From: Shewanella baltica
GTDB lineage: Bacteria > Pseudomonadota > Gammaproteobacteria > Enterobacterales > Shewanellaceae
Length of the DNA stretch: 64,000 nt
NCBI RefSeq assembly: GCF_900456975.1
Contig: NZ_UGYM01000002.1
Span: forward strand, 3,844,001-3,908,000
Direction of reading: 5' to 3'
In this document: piece after piece, positions 34,257 to 44,497 of the stretch
How the letters are laid out: each line of letters starts with the position of its first letter
How positions within the stretch are numbered: position 1 is the first letter of the stretch
Made by a program: the position numbers and the translations under genes
The notes under the pieces: generated by a model
What the model was told of the DNA's origin: nothing
What the model saw: only the letters and a program-made list of their open reading frames with translations
Database searches by the model: none

Positions 34257-35399
34257 ATGGAACCGAAATTGGAACTACTTAAGATTGACTGCTTAGGCAA
34301 ACAACTGCGCTTAGAAGGCTCACTCGCGGGCTGGCAACAACTCTTCTGGGACAACACCTTAGTCTCACAAAAAGAAGCTTCCGTCGACAATGGCGGCCTC
34401 AAGGTTCATGTCTTTGAGCTCACCCACCACAGCAGTCCATTGGCGACAGAAAGTGGCGAGCAAGCCATCGCCATGACAGAAAATAAAATTCAAGTTCGCC
34501 TCGAAACCGATCTCGTTTGGCAGCCTTTCCGCCTCGATTACTGCTTGCTGCAGGATGACAAAATTATCGACCAAGGCCGACGCACCGAAAAAGATATCGA
34601 ACGCCAAACTCCTGAAACGCCCATCGTTAAGCAGCAAAAACTGAGCATGGTTGGACTCGCCTCCCTTGGTTTTAAACTGTTAAAAAGCGCCAAAGTCATA
34701 AAAGTGGTATTAGCGGGCGCCAGCGTTGCGGCTTATTCTTGGCTATTCTCCTTCCAATTCGCCCTCGCGCTCATCGCCTGCTTGGTATTCCACGAATACG
34801 GCCATATCCGCGCGATGAAATATTTTGGGATGAAAACCAAAGGAATTTACCTTATTCCCTTTATGGGTGGGCTCGCGCTCTCCGATGAAAAAATTAATAC
34901 GCGTTGGCAAGATGTGGTGATTTCCATCATGGGGCCAACCTTTGGACTCCTGATGTCCATCGCGTCCTTGATTGCTTACCACGCCACGGGCAATGTGTTT
35001 TTTGCTGGCCTTGCCGCCTTTAATGCGCTGCTTAACCTATTTAATTTATTGCCAATTTTACCACTCGATGGCGGCCATATTTTAAAGAGCATCAGCTTTT
35101 CGATGAACAGCATCATGGGCTTGGTCGCCTGCGCCGCCGGTGCCGCTTTCGGTGTGTATATCAGCTACACCTTAGGCTTAGCCTTATTGGGATTCTTGCT
35201 GTTGATCGGTAGCTTAGAAATCATTTTCGAGTGGCGCACACGCCATCAAAGCCACCTGCTGCCGTTAGACAGATACGGACAAATCTTCTCGGTGATTTGG
35301 TACTTGCTCACAGTTGGCGCTTTAGTCGGCATCATCTGGCACTTAGCCGGAACCGGCGATGATATGCTCAGTCTGCCGCTGCAAATATTGCGCAGCTAA
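34257..35399 (+). CDS. Site-2-protease-like M50 membrane metallopeptidase
   Basis: A 380-residue intramembrane zinc protease. A soluble N-terminal region (~1-120) is followed by several membrane helices. The first catalytic motif HEYGH lies in a helix near residue 180 (LVFHEYGHIRAMKYFGM), and the second, LPILPLDGGHI, near 270 supplies the aspartate ligand. The C-terminus has two more helices. The N-terminal ~100 residues are not recognised and could be the substrate-recognition part. No substrate such as an anti-sigma factor is encoded nearby. Confidence 0.85.
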   Translation: MEPKLELLKIDCLGKQLRLEGSLAGWQQLFWDNTLVSQKEASVDNGGLKVHVFELTHHSSPLATESGEQAIAMTENKIQVRLETDLVWQPFRLDYCLLQDDKIIDQGRRTEKDIERQTPETPIVKQQKLSMVGLASLGFKLLKSAKVIKVVLAGASVAAYSWLFSFQFALALIACLVFHEYGHIRAMKYFGMKTKGIYLIPFMGGLALSDEKINTRWQDVVISIMGPTFGLLMSIASLIAYHATGNVFFAGLAAFNALLNLFNLLPILPLDGGHILKSISFSMNSIMGLVACAAGAAFGVYISYTLGLALLGFLLLIGSLEIIFEWRTRHQSHLLPLDRYGQIFSVIWYLLTVGALVGIIWHLAGTGDDMLSLPLQILRS

Positions 35400-35476
35400 T
35401 TCTGCTTAACGGCTAAACACAGCGCAAAGGCACTAGCAACTTAGAGGCTTGCGCTTGCCTGAGTTATATAAAAACG

Positions 35477-35508
35477 AAAAACCGCTATTAATAGCGGTTT
35501 TTGTTTTT
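35477..35508. terminator. Bidirectional terminator between the M50 gene and the efflux operon
   Basis: AAAAACCGCTATT and AATAGCGGTTTTT form a nearly continuous 13-bp stem with A and T runs on either side. It serves both converging transcripts. Confidence 0.92.
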
Positions 35509-35540
35509 CTATAGTGCTGCGATGCTTTTACAACAATGCG

Positions 35541-36992
35541 TTATTCCTTTGCCAAAGGCGGGGCGATATCGCTGCCGCCAAGGGCTTGATAAAGCGTCGC
35601 TTGGGCGGTGAGTTGGTTGTAACGATTCTCGAGCAAAGCCGCCTCGGCGCTGCGACGATTCTCTTGGGCATCAATCCAATTCTGAATACCGATAGCGCCA
35701 TTGCGGTACTGACTCTCATAAATGGCTTCAACGGCTGCCGCCGCACTGAATTGCTGCGCCAACTTCTCCCCTTGATAGCGATATTGCTGCTTTGCCGAAA
35801 TCGCATTATCGACATCTTCAAAGGCGGAATAGAGCGTCTTGCGATAATTAACCACCGCAGTTTGATAATCGATATCGGCAATGTCGTTATTGATTTGCAT
35901 TTGATTCCACTGCAAAAAGGGCAAGACAAGCCCTGCGCCTAAACTGCCAACGGGATTACGTAACAACTCTTTTAACTCTGAGGTCGACTCTCCAATACCG
36001 CCGGTTAAACTCAGGCTGGGAAAATAACTCGCATAGGTGGCGTCTTTACTCGCCAAGGCGGAGCGCAGTTGATACAAGGAAGCCTTCACATCAGGGCGTC
36101 TGACTAACAAATCTGCGGGTACACCCACGCTAACGTCCGGCACTGCCACATCGGGGAGTTGCTTAATCTCAACCCAAGTCTCCCCTGAGGCTAAACTCTG
36201 CGCAGGATCAGCAGCTGGTGCCTGATTGAGTAATATCGCGAGGGCATTTTTAGCCACAGTTAATTGCTGGATAAGCTGACTATGGGCCGCCTCTTGTCCC
36301 GCCATGCTGCGCTGCGCTTCGAGCACATTCACTTGCGTAACGGCGCCAGAATCATACTGCCTTTGGGTTAAAGCCAACGTTTGCTTGCTGTACGCTATGC
36401 TCTTTTGGCTCAAATCAACCCGTTGATTTAAATAACCTATCTGCCAGTACAAGGATGCTGTGGTCGCCACTAGACTTTGGGTGGTGCTTTCCCTATCTTC
36501 GGCGCTCGCCAGCGCCGCCCATTGGGCTTGGTCGATATTGGCTGACACTTTGCCCCACAAGTCCACCTCATAACTGACAGACAAGTTGGCTTGATAACTC
36601 TTAGTCGCATCGCCACCATCGAGTGGCTGATTACGGGAAGCGCCAAGATTGGCCGATAATTGCGGATACAGATCGTCCCGCGTTAGCCCTGCCTGCAAGC
36701 GCGCTTTACGCAGGGTTAAGGTCGCCAGCGTTAAGTCATTGTTGGTACTCAATACTTGGCTAACCAGCTTATCGAGCTCGGGCTGATGAAACTGCTGCCA
36801 CCAAGGATCGACCTTTACTTGCTCGTTCACTGTGGTGTTTTGCCACTGTTCAGGAATCGCCAATGCGGGCGGTTCAAAGTCTGAACGCATAAAACTGCCA
36901 CAGCCACTCAGCAAGGTGATTCCCAAAGCCATGCCCACAGCAATCGCGCAGCTACGAGGCGAAAAGTGTCGATTAAATATTTTTGTATTCAT
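35541..36992 (-). CDS. Outer-membrane efflux lipoprotein, TolC/NodT family
   Basis: A 483-residue outer-membrane factor forming the exit duct of a tripartite exporter. The lipoprotein signal ends in LLSGC with the lipidated cysteine at residue 31. Two OEP repeats follow, with the typical QYDSGAVTQVNVLEAQ and QYRNGAIGIQNWIDAQ segments. It is the third gene of macA-macB-oprM-type order, 7 bp downstream of macB, so it is the dedicated partner of this pump. It ends at a strong terminator. Confidence 0.93.
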   Translation of the reverse strand: MNTKIFNRHFSPRSCAIAVGMALGITLLSGCGSFMRSDFEPPALAIPEQWQNTTVNEQVKVDPWWQQFHQPELDKLVSQVLSTNNDLTLATLTLRKARLQAGLTRDDLYPQLSANLGASRNQPLDGGDATKSYQANLSVSYEVDLWGKVSANIDQAQWAALASAEDRESTTQSLVATTASLYWQIGYLNQRVDLSQKSIAYSKQTLALTQRQYDSGAVTQVNVLEAQRSMAGQEAAHSQLIQQLTVAKNALAILLNQAPAADPAQSLASGETWVEIKQLPDVAVPDVSVGVPADLLVRRPDVKASLYQLRSALASKDATYASYFPSLSLTGGIGESTSELKELLRNPVGSLGAGLVLPFLQWNQMQINNDIADIDYQTAVVNYRKTLYSAFEDVDNAISAKQQYRYQGEKLAQQFSAAAAVEAIYESQYRNGAIGIQNWIDAQENRRSAEAALLENRYNQLTAQATLYQALGGSDIAPPLAKE

Positions 36993-36999
36993 GGTGTTA

Positions 37000-39003
37000 T
37001 TACTCTCTGGCTAATGCGTCAACGGGATCTAACTGCGCCGCATTGCGGGCGGGTAAGAAACCAAATAGCACACCAATTAAGGTCGAACAGGCAAAGGCGG
37101 CAACGATGGAGGTGGTGGAATAAATCATTTGGAAACTGCCTCCCGTTTGCGCAAACACCACGCCAATTAAGTAGGACAAGGCGATGCCTAAGGTACCGCC
37201 ACACAAACACACTAAGATGGCTTCGATAAGGAACTGGCGCAAAATGTCACTCTGACGCGCGCCCACTGCCATACGCACCCCGATTTCACGGGTCCGCTCA
37301 GTCACAGACACTAACATAATGTTCATCACCCCAATTCCGCCAACGACAAGGGAAATCACCGCGATCGCCGAGATCAATAAGGTCATGGTTGCTGTGGTTT
37401 TTTCGATGTTCTGCCTAATGGTATCGGTATTGATGGTGAAGAAATCTTGAGTGCCGTGGCGCATTTTAAGTAGCGCGATAATGCCCTGCTCCGCCGCGTT
37501 ACTCGGCACAGTTTCATCGAGTCGCACTGTGATGCCATCCAAATAGTTTTTACCTATCATACGGCCAGAAACTGTGGTGTAAGGCACCCACACATTGAGC
37601 GCATCGCTGTTACCAAAGGCACTTTCTTTTGGCTGCGTCACACCTATGATGCGCACGGGTAAATCCCCGAGGAAAATCACTTGGCCGATGGCCGAGTTAT
37701 TATCGCCAGCACTGCTAGGAAAGAGCTCCTTACGGGTGTTGTCATCAATCACCGCATCTTGGGCGAGTGTTGCAACGCTGGCATCATCCCAAAACTGCCC
37801 CTGTGCTAACTCGTAACCTCTCACGCGAAAGAACTCTGGCCCCACCCCATTCACCGAGGCCGATACCGCTTTATTGCCAAAACGTACCGTCGCGCTAGAG
37901 CCAATACTTGGGGTCACGCTATCGACATAGGGCAGATTTTTAAGGGCATTGGCATCGGTCGCCGTTAAGGTACGCACCCGTGCCGAGCGTCGATCGCCAA
38001 AACCTGAACCTGGGCGAATATCAATCGTATTGGTTCCCATCGAACTGATACTTTTGAGAATGGCCTGCTGTGAGCCTTCACCTAAGGCCACCACAGAAAC
38101 CACAGAGGCGATACCTATAATAATCCCGAGCATAGTCAAGAAAGTACGTAACCTGTGGGTCGACATCGCCACCAGCGCCATTTTAAGCGCCTCGACATAT
38201 CTGTCCCAAGAAGCCACCCGCGCACGCGAGCAGTCTTTCGCTAGTACTGCGCCGTTAGGCTTTTGTGACGCCGTATTTTGTAACGTTGAGCTTTGCGGCT
38301 TAGCAGTCTGTTTATCCTGACTGCGCTCATCGCTGATGATCACGCCGTCTTTGATTTCGATAATGCGGTCGGCATATTGGGCCACGTGCATATCGTGGGT
38401 CACGATAATGATGGTATGACCGTCGCTGTGCAGCTCCTGCAACAACTGCATCATTTCTTCACCACTGTGACTATCCAGCGCACCAGTCGGCTCATCGGCA
38501 AGGATCACATCGCCGCCATTCATCAAGGCGCGCGCCACACTGACCCGCTGCTGTTGACCACCACTGAGCTGATTGGGTTTATGGTCAAGCCTGTCGCCAA
38601 GGCCTAAACGCGTCAACAAATGCTCGGCTCTGTCTTTACGCACCGTGCGTTCTTTACCCGCATACACGGCGGGCACTTCGACGTTGCCTATGGCGGTCAA
38701 ATCGCCCAGTAAATGATAACGCTGAAAGATAAAACCAAAGTGCTCGCGGCGCAGCTGGGCTAACTCATCCACGTCCATCGTTGAGGTATCTTGGCCATTG
38801 ATAAAATACGCGCCCTTTGACGGTTTATCTAAACAACCAAGAATGTTCATTAGGGTCGATTTACCCGAGCCAGAGGCGCCCACTATCGCCACCATCTCGC
38901 CACGGCCAATCGACAGGTTCACATCTTTCAGCACAGTAAGTTGCTGCTCACCCGCCTGAAAAGTGCGATAACAACCTGAAATTTCAAGTAATGCCGTTGT
39001 CAC
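37000..39003 (-). CDS. macB: MacB-type ABC transporter, ATPase-permease fusion
   Basis: A 667-residue inner-membrane mechanotransmission ABC protein. The N-terminal ATPase has Walker [10 protein letters not shown], signature LSGGQQQRV and Walker [14 protein letters not shown] linker, a first membrane helix ([24 protein letters not shown]), a large periplasmic domain and three C-terminal helices with the FtsX-type permease core ([21 protein letters not shown]) follow. It exports macrolides, peptides or siderophores in relatives. It ends with ALARE and is separated by 2 bp from macA upstream. Confidence 0.95.
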   Translation of the reverse strand: MTTALLEISGCYRTFQAGEQQLTVLKDVNLSIGRGEMVAIVGASGSGKSTLMNILGCLDKPSKGAYFINGQDTSTMDVDELAQLRREHFGFIFQRYHLLGDLTAIGNVEVPAVYAGKERTVRKDRAEHLLTRLGLGDRLDHKPNQLSGGQQQRVSVARALMNGGDVILADEPTGALDSHSGEEMMQLLQELHSDGHTIIIVTHDMHVAQYADRIIEIKDGVIISDERSQDKQTAKPQSSTLQNTASQKPNGAVLAKDCSRARVASWDRYVEALKMALVAMSTHRLRTFLTMLGIIIGIASVVSVVALGEGSQQAILKSISSMGTNTIDIRPGSGFGDRRSARVRTLTATDANALKNLPYVDSVTPSIGSSATVRFGNKAVSASVNGVGPEFFRVRGYELAQGQFWDDASVATLAQDAVIDDNTRKELFPSSAGDNNSAIGQVIFLGDLPVRIIGVTQPKESAFGNSDALNVWVPYTTVSGRMIGKNYLDGITVRLDETVPSNAAEQGIIALLKMRHGTQDFFTINTDTIRQNIEKTTATMTLLISAIAVISLVVGGIGVMNIMLVSVTERTREIGVRMAVGARQSDILRQFLIEAILVCLCGGTLGIALSYLIGVVFAQTGGSFQMIYSTTSIVAAFACSTLIGVLFGFLPARNAAQLDPVDALARE

Positions 39004-39005
39004 TG

Positions 39006-40256
39006 TTAAAACCTCACGCTAGGTGGACGACGGAATTTGCTGCTGCCATCATCGGCGGACGGCATGCCAAGCACGACCTGATCGCCCTCCTTCAAACCAG
39101 TGGTGATTTCAGCATTGATTTTGTTGTTGATCCCAACCGCGACATCCACATATTGCACTTGGTTATCAACTAACACAGGCACTTGATATTGCGGGCCACT
39201 GCGGGCTTTACGCTCGCCAGACTTCGCCTCTGGCGCCGCGGATTTCTCCCTCGGCTTTATACGCAATATCTGCGCAGGCACTAATAGCGCATCATCGGCC
39301 TTAGCTAACACTATGGACACCTGCGCCGTCATCCCGATACGCAAGGTGCGGTCTGGATTTTCAACATCAAATAACCCATGGTAATAAATGGCGTCTGAGT
39401 CGCTAGAGCTCATATTACTATCGTCGCCATCCATCGAAATCGGTCCAGGTTCAATCGCCCTTAAGATGCCACGGTAGGGATGATTTGGTTTGCCAAGAAC
39501 CGTGAAATATACGGCTTGACCCGGATGGACATTGACGACATCGGCTTCTGAAATCTGCGCTTTAACTGTCATGGTATCGAGCTGCGCCATTTCCACGATT
39601 GTCGGCGTCGTTTGATTAGCGTTAACGGTTTGTCCCACTTCCACCGCGGAATACACCACAGTGCCATCCATAGGCGCAATAATTTTGGTATAACCTAAAT
39701 CGATTCTGGCACTGTCGACGTTAATCTCAGCCTGTTGTTTTTGCGCTTCTAATTGCTCAAGCTCGGCTTGATAAACCGTTAGATTAGCATCGGCCACTTC
39801 ATAATCGGCGCGAGAACTGGCCTTATCGGCAAGCATTTGCTGCTGGCGGCTAAATTCCAATTTAGCTTGGCGGATCTGCGCCTGTTTAGCACGGAACTGA
39901 GCATTGATACTTTTGAGTGATGCGAGGGCATCCTTCAAATTATTCTGCTGCGCTAGGCTATCAATTTGAGCAATCAAATCGCCTTTCTTTACTTCATCAC
40001 CCAGTGCCAGCGGCAAACTTAAGATTTGCCCCGATACCTGCGCACCTACACTCACCAGTTTGGATGCCTGCAACATGCCATTGGCCAGCACTGAGTTTTC
40101 GATATCGCCACGGCGCACCGCTTCAGTCACATAGGTAGGTGCCGTTTCAGGCTTATGCCACATAAAATAAGCACCACCACCCAGGAGTATTAAGCCGCTT
40201 AACGCGAGCAGCAATTTACGCTTTGAGGATTTTTTCATCGGTATTGTCGTGTCCAT
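39006..40256 (-). CDS. macA: MacA-type periplasmic adaptor protein
   Basis: Membrane-fusion protein of the pump, 416 residues from the chosen ATG. It has one N-terminal membrane anchor ([20 protein letters not shown]), a lipoyl half ([20 protein letters not shown]), an alpha-helical hairpin ([19 protein letters not shown]), the second lipoyl half ([20 protein letters not shown]), then beta-barrel and membrane-proximal domains. An upstream TTG and a later ATG (40238) are alternative starts; no strong ribosome-binding site decides. First gene of the macAB-outer-membrane operon. Confidence 0.92.
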   Translation of the reverse strand: MDTTIPMKKSSKRKLLLALSGLILLGGGAYFMWHKPETAPTYVTEAVRRGDIENSVLANGMLQASKLVSVGAQVSGQILSLPLALGDEVKKGDLIAQIDSLAQQNNLKDALASLKSINAQFRAKQAQIRQAKLEFSRQQQMLADKASSRADYEVADANLTVYQAELEQLEAQKQQAEINVDSARIDLGYTKIIAPMDGTVVYSAVEVGQTVNANQTTPTIVEMAQLDTMTVKAQISEADVVNVHPGQAVYFTVLGKPNHPYRGILRAIEPGPISMDGDDSNMSSSDSDAIYYHGLFDVENPDRTLRIGMTAQVSIVLAKADDALLVPAQILRIKPREKSAAPEAKSGERKARSGPQYQVPVLVDNQVQYVDVAVGINNKINAEITTGLKEGDQVVLGMPSADDGSSKFRRPPSVRF

Positions 40257-40676
40257 CAATGCTAAAGACAGCAAGCATTCATCTTGCTAAGGAACTGAAA
40301 TTGTTCCAACAGTATATAGAGTTAGCCAAAGACAGTAGACGAAGGAAGTGTCGTTAACAGGTAAAGATTTGCAAATATCTGTGTAGAAATTTGCATGCCA
40401 AGTACGGCTGAGTAGTGCTTAGGCAGCGATGCCGATTTAGTGCGAGACCAAATCGTTAGGTGGTAAATTGTCGGGGTCTATATTTTACAGTCGTATAATT
40501 TAAGCAATACTCGATATTCTTCGCTTAATTATTTTTCAATAAAAATCAACGTCGTGTTTGCAAACGAAAGAAACCATTAGATTCCCCACCAACCCATTGC
40601 GAAAACAATAACACCAAGTCACAGGCCATCCCCAGTGAATAACCCAATGATTAATCGAATTAATCATTCAATTCGA
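40257..40676. other. Intergenic region macA / modE
   Basis: No coding frame on either strand. Holds the promoter of the macAB operon (both flanking genes are on the minus strand). An AT-rich inverted repeat around 40650-40681 overlaps the modE stop and may end its transcript, but it has no clear T run. Confidence 0.45.
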
Positions 40677-41456
40677 CTAATTCATGCTGGCGAGGATCAC
40701 CTGCGTGGCATCAAAACAGGCGAAACATGATTCGCCGACAGCCAAACTCTGCATTTGGGTGAGTGGTATCACTGAATAGATGATGTCTTTACCATCAATA
40801 TCTATGGCTAATTCGGCCTTGTCGCCAAGTTCAGTCACGCTCAGCAAACGGCCGCTGAGGCAATTTTGCCCATCCACTTCGCAGGCATGAGTCGTCGCCA
40901 GTACCGCGGGGGCTTTAAACAGTAACAATACGGATTTATCCATGGCTAACTGCAAGCGTTCGCGGCTCGAATGGGTCACTGAAATCTGAATCTGTTGCCC
41001 GCCCGCTAAGGTCACGCTGATTTCGTCATTTAATCCAAATGAATCAATGCAATTGATACGACCCGTTAACTGATTGCGGGCGCTAGTATTGAGGGAGAAA
41101 TGCGCCATCACATCTAATAAACTGTGCATGTCGACGGACTCATCGAGCAAGGCGGCCAAGGCCATTTCTTGTACTTGGGAGGTGATGGAATACACCTTGA
41201 GCAACCGCTCGCCAAATTCGGTGAGTTTAGCGCCACCACCACCTTTGCCGCCCTTTTCGCTGCACACTACGGGTTCTGGCATGGCGGTGTTCATCTCATT
41301 GATTGCGTCCCACGCCGCTTTATAACTGATCCCCGCAAGCTTGGCGCCTTGGCTTATCGAGCCTGTGTTGGCGACTTGCTCGAGCAGGCTTATCCGCCTA
41401 GGATTGGCGAAGGGCTTATCCCCGAGGGAAAGCGTAAGTAATGCATGTAAATCCAT
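40677..41456 (-). CDS. modE: Molybdate-responsive repressor ModE
   Basis: A 259-residue dual-domain regulator that represses molybdate uptake when bound to molybdate. The N-terminal winged helix (NTGSISQGAKLAGISYKAAW, then CSEKGGKGGGGAKLTEFGER) is followed by two Mop/TOBE molybdate-binding domains from about residue 125 (NQLTGRINCIDSFGLNDEIS; CEVDGQNCLSGRLLSVTELG). Divergent from modABC, with the operator lying between the genes. Confidence 0.95.
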   Translation of the reverse strand: MDLHALLTLSLGDKPFANPRRISLLEQVANTGSISQGAKLAGISYKAAWDAINEMNTAMPEPVVCSEKGGKGGGGAKLTEFGERLLKVYSITSQVQEMALAALLDESVDMHSLLDVMAHFSLNTSARNQLTGRINCIDSFGLNDEISVTLAGGQQIQISVTHSSRERLQLAMDKSVLLLFKAPAVLATTHACEVDGQNCLSGRLLSVTELGDKAELAIDIDGKDIIYSVIPLTQMQSLAVGESCFACFDATQVILASMN

Positions 41457-41607
41457 CGTTTATCCCGCACCCAACTCTGACTTGAGCCCTATTGTCCTTC
41501 ATCACCTTGAGGATACCAATAAGATTGCCGAGATATTTCAGCGGATTAATGCCATTAATCCGCAAGAAACCGCACACAGATCACTAATTGATTGCTTAGG
41601 GCTTGAA

Positions 41608-41639
41608 TGATCGATGTATAGATTGGTATATAACGATCA
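41608..41639. promoter_or_regulatory. ModE operator upstream of modABC
   Basis: An imperfect palindrome: the left half TCGATGTATA and the right half TATATAACGA match the known ModE consensus (CG..ATATA - 6 to 7 - TATAACG). It ends 22 bp before the modA start, where bound repressor would block transcription. Confidence 0.85.
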
Positions 41640-41661
41640 CTTTTTATCACGGAGGAACAGA

Positions 41662-42453
41662 ATGAAATTCACTCACCTTAAGCAATTGCTACTTTTTACC
41701 ACGGCTTCATTATTCACAATGGCACTGACATCTAGCCCAAGTTTTGCGGCAGACAATGAGCAAGTGACTGTTTTTGCTGCGGCATCACTCACCAATGCAC
41801 TTAACGAAATCGGCCAGCAATATGAAAAAGAGCACAATACTAAGGTGGTCTTTTCCTTCGCCTCTTCTTCAACACTGGCAAAACAAGTGGCCAATGGTGC
41901 GCCCGCCGATCTGTTTGTCTCGGCCAATCAAAAGTGGATGGATTATCTGGTCGAGGCCAAAGCGGTCGATGTTAACAGCCGTAAAACCTTGCTAAAAAAC
42001 ACCTTAGTCTTGATTGCCGAGAAAAATAGCCCCATCACAGAGGTGGTGCTCAATGGCGATTGGGATATCAAAACCGCATTAAAAGGCAGCCGTATGGCCG
42101 TTGGCGATCCTGATCATGTGCCCGCAGGACAATATGCCAAGCAAGCCCTCGAAAATCTCAAGCTGTGGCAAGTTGCTGAACCATTACTCGCCCGCGCTAA
42201 CAATGTCCGCGCCGCCCTCGCCTTAGTTGAACAGGGCGAAGCGCCGCTAGGCATAGTGTATTCAACCGATGCGAAAGTCGCCCAGAAGATCAAAATCGTG
42301 GCCACCTTCCCAGAGACGAGCTACAGCCCAATTGAATACCCTATCGCCTTAGTTAAACAAGAATCGACGGCAAGCGCCAAAGCGTTCAATGAGTATCTGC
42401 AAGGCCCAAGCGCAAAAAATGTGTTTGAGAAATATGGCTTTGGAGTGAATTAA
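41662..42453 (+). CDS. modA: Molybdate-binding periplasmic protein ModA
   Basis: Captures molybdate or tungstate for the ABC importer. 263 residues from the ATG preceded by GGAGGAA; an upstream in-frame ATG at 41614 lies inside or beside the ModE operator and is not used. Signal peptide cleaved after SFA. The oxyanion-binding signatures VFAAASLTNALNEI, FSFASSSTLAKQV and GAPADLFVSA are present. First gene of modABC. Confidence 0.96.
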   Translation: MKFTHLKQLLLFTTASLFTMALTSSPSFAADNEQVTVFAAASLTNALNEIGQQYEKEHNTKVVFSFASSSTLAKQVANGAPADLFVSANQKWMDYLVEAKAVDVNSRKTLLKNTLVLIAEKNSPITEVVLNGDWDIKTALKGSRMAVGDPDHVPAGQYAKQALENLKLWQVAEPLLARANNVRAALALVEQGEAPLGIVYSTDAKVAQKIKIVATFPETSYSPIEYPIALVKQESTASAKAFNEYLQGPSAKNVFEKYGFGVN

Positions 42454-42454
42454 G

Positions 42455-43162
42455 GTGCTGAGTGGTTCTCTACTAAGCGACTATGAAATTGCCGCACTGC
42501 TGCTCAGCTTAAAGGTGTCATCCGTTGCCGTTATCGCCAGTTTACCCTTGGGCATTTTATGTGCTTGGGTGCTGGCAAGAGTCGAGTTTCCTGGCAAGGC
42601 TATATTCGACAGTGTGCTCCATCTACCACTGGTGTTACCGCCCGTGGTAGTGGGTTACCTCCTGCTGATCAGCATGGGCCGCCAAGGTTTTATCGGCCAG
42701 TGGTTATATAATTGGTTTGGCATCAGTTTTAGCTTTAGTTGGCGCGGTGCGGCCCTCGCGGCGGCGATAGTATCTTTCCCGCTGATGGTCAGAGCCATAC
42801 GCCAATCCTTTGAAACCGTTGATATTCGACTCGAGCAGGCCGCACGCACGTTAGGTAGCAGTCGATGGCGGGTATTTCTCACCATCACACTGCCGCTTAC
42901 CTCTCCAGGGATAGTGTCGGGCATGATTATCGCCTTTGCCCGCAGCCTAGGAGAATTTGGCTCGACCATTACCTTCGTTTCTAATATTCCCGGTGAAACT
43001 CGTACAATTCCGCTCGCCATGTACTCTTTTATTGAAACCCCAGGGGCCGAATATCAGGCCATGCGCCTGTGCATTATCTCGATAGTGATCGCGCTCGCGT
43101 CTTTACTCGCTTCCCAATGGCTGAGTAAAAAAGCCCTGCAGAGGACAGCAAGCGTATGCTAA
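42455..43162 (+). CDS. modB: Molybdate ABC transporter permease ModB
   Basis: A 235-residue inner-membrane permease with five or six helices and the ABC-contact loop EQAARTLGSSRWRVFLTITL. It starts with GTG one base after the modA stop and overlaps modC by 7 bp. Confidence 0.95.
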   Translation: MLSGSLLSDYEIAALLLSLKVSSVAVIASLPLGILCAWVLARVEFPGKAIFDSVLHLPLVLPPVVVGYLLLISMGRQGFIGQWLYNWFGISFSFSWRGAALAAAIVSFPLMVRAIRQSFETVDIRLEQAARTLGSSRWRVFLTITLPLTSPGIVSGMIIAFARSLGEFGSTITFVSNIPGETRTIPLAMYSFIETPGAEYQAMRLCIISIVIALASLLASQWLSKKALQRTASVC

Positions 43163-44241
43163 GGATTAATATTGAAAAACGGCTCGGACAACTGCAACTA
43201 AAAGTCGATACCCAATTGCCATTGCAAGGCGTGACCGCCGTTTTTGGCCGCTCGGGTGCGGGTAAAACCTCGCTCGTGAACCTGCTCGGCGGGCTTTCGA
43301 CCCCAGATAGCGGTGAAATCCGCCTCGGTGACAAACTGCTTTACCAGCAAGGCAAAGTGAACCTTCCCCCAGAAAAGCGCCATATTGGCTATGTATTTCA
43401 AGAGGCACGGCTGTTTCCACACTATAGCGTGAAGGGCAATCTCAACTATGGTGTGCGTAAAGCCAACCCAGTATTATTCGATAAAATTGTGCGGTTACTG
43501 GGAATTGATAAACTGCTCAGTCGTTATCCCTGCACACTATCGGGCGGTGAAAAACAACGGGTTGCCATTGGCCGTGCTCTGCTGACATCGCCCGACATGC
43601 TGTTGATGGATGAACCGCTGGCGTCACTCGATTTACCCCGTAAACGCGAGTTACTGCCCTACCTGCAAACCTTATCGCAGGAACTAAAACTGCCGATTGT
43701 GTATGTGAGCCACAGCCTAGATGAGATCTTACAACTGGCGGATTATATGCTGGTGCTGCATCAGGGGAAATTGATCGCCCAAGGCGCCTTAAGTGAAGTG
43801 TGGAATAGCGAGCAAATGCGCCCTTGGGTGCCATTGCAGGAACTCAGCTCACTCCTCAGTGCTAAGGTTGCCGACAGACATCCCGACTACCCCATGACGC
43901 GACTCGTGATGGCTGATGGTAACCATCTATGGGTAAGCGGTTATCTAGCTGAAACGACAAAGAAACTCAAAGTGCGTATTCAGGCAAACCATGTCTCGGT
44001 TTGCACCGAAATCCCCAAAGGGTCGAGTATCCGTAATCTATTGAAGGGAGAAATTAAAGACTTATACCCCAGCGATAATGGTGAGCAAATCCAATTAAAA
44101 ATCGCCCTAGGCCGCGATGAACTTTGGGCCAACATCACCCCTTGGGCCTGCGATGAACTGCAACTCACCCATGGCAAAGCGATTTATGCACAAATCAAAG
44201 GTGTGACTATGACGCAAATGGATATCGCCGAATCCCACTAA
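43156..44241 (+). CDS. modC: Molybdate ABC transporter ATPase ModC
   Basis: A 361-residue ATPase driving molybdate import. Walker A GRSGAGKTS near residue 30, signature LSGGEKQRV, Walker B LLMDEPLASLD. The C-terminal Mop/TOBE domain (~residues 290-352) may sense molybdate. Last gene of the operon. Confidence 0.96.
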   Translation: MLRINIEKRLGQLQLKVDTQLPLQGVTAVFGRSGAGKTSLVNLLGGLSTPDSGEIRLGDKLLYQQGKVNLPPEKRHIGYVFQEARLFPHYSVKGNLNYGVRKANPVLFDKIVRLLGIDKLLSRYPCTLSGGEKQRVAIGRALLTSPDMLLMDEPLASLDLPRKRELLPYLQTLSQELKLPIVYVSHSLDEILQLADYMLVLHQGKLIAQGALSEVWNSEQMRPWVPLQELSSLLSAKVADRHPDYPMTRLVMADGNHLWVSGYLAETTKKLKVRIQANHVSVCTEIPKGSSIRNLLKGEIKDLYPSDNGEQIQLKIALGRDELWANITPWACDELQLTHGKAIYAQIKGVTMTQMDIAESH

Positions 44242-44272
44242 ATCGACCTACTGCCAAATTTCAGGTACAAAA

Positions 44273-44296
44273 AAACCGACGCTAGGTCGGTTTAGT
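44273..44296 (+). terminator. Terminator of modABC
   Basis: AAACCGAC and GTCGGTTT form a stem 30 bases beyond the modC stop; the trailing T run is short. Confidence 0.75.
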
Positions 44297-44315
44297 TCCT
44301 TCATTAAGAAGGATT

Positions 44316-44370
44316 TGGTACCAGTGGCCAGACTCGAACTGGCACGCTTTTAAGGGCGCGGGATTTTGAA
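44316..44370 (-). other. tRNA-Leu(CAA) 3' fragment, attachment site at island border
   Basis: Read on the minus strand this is the last 55 nt of a tRNA-Leu: anticodon loop TTCAAAA with CAA, 3' anticodon stem TCCCG, long variable arm, T-arm GCCAG-TTCGAGT-CTGGC, acceptor strand, discriminator A and CCA. The bases upstream (TTTA instead of a CGGGA complement) cannot form the anticodon stem, so the 5' part is missing. Such fragments mark the far end of an element integrated into a tRNA gene. The integrase gene starts 128 bp away. Confidence 0.85.
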
Positions 44371-44497
44371 TAAAGCGCGTCAAATTTATTACTAAATCTG
44401 ACTTTTTTTGTTATTATTTTTCATGCACCTATCTGCATTAGATTTAACTAATGCACCACTTTGCAAATTCTTTGCAAACCAACATTAGAAACTGACT

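Noticed and set aside
35514..35942. 142-codon plus-strand frame opposite the outer-membrane factor
   Set aside because: It overlaps a well-supported gene and shows no family features.
40650..40681. AT-rich inverted repeat at the end of modE
   Set aside because: No T run and weak pairing; mentioned only as a possible terminator.
41614..41661. Upstream start for modA
   Set aside because: It overlaps the ModE operator and places 16 charged residues before the signal peptide; the ATG at 41662 has a strong ribosome-binding site.
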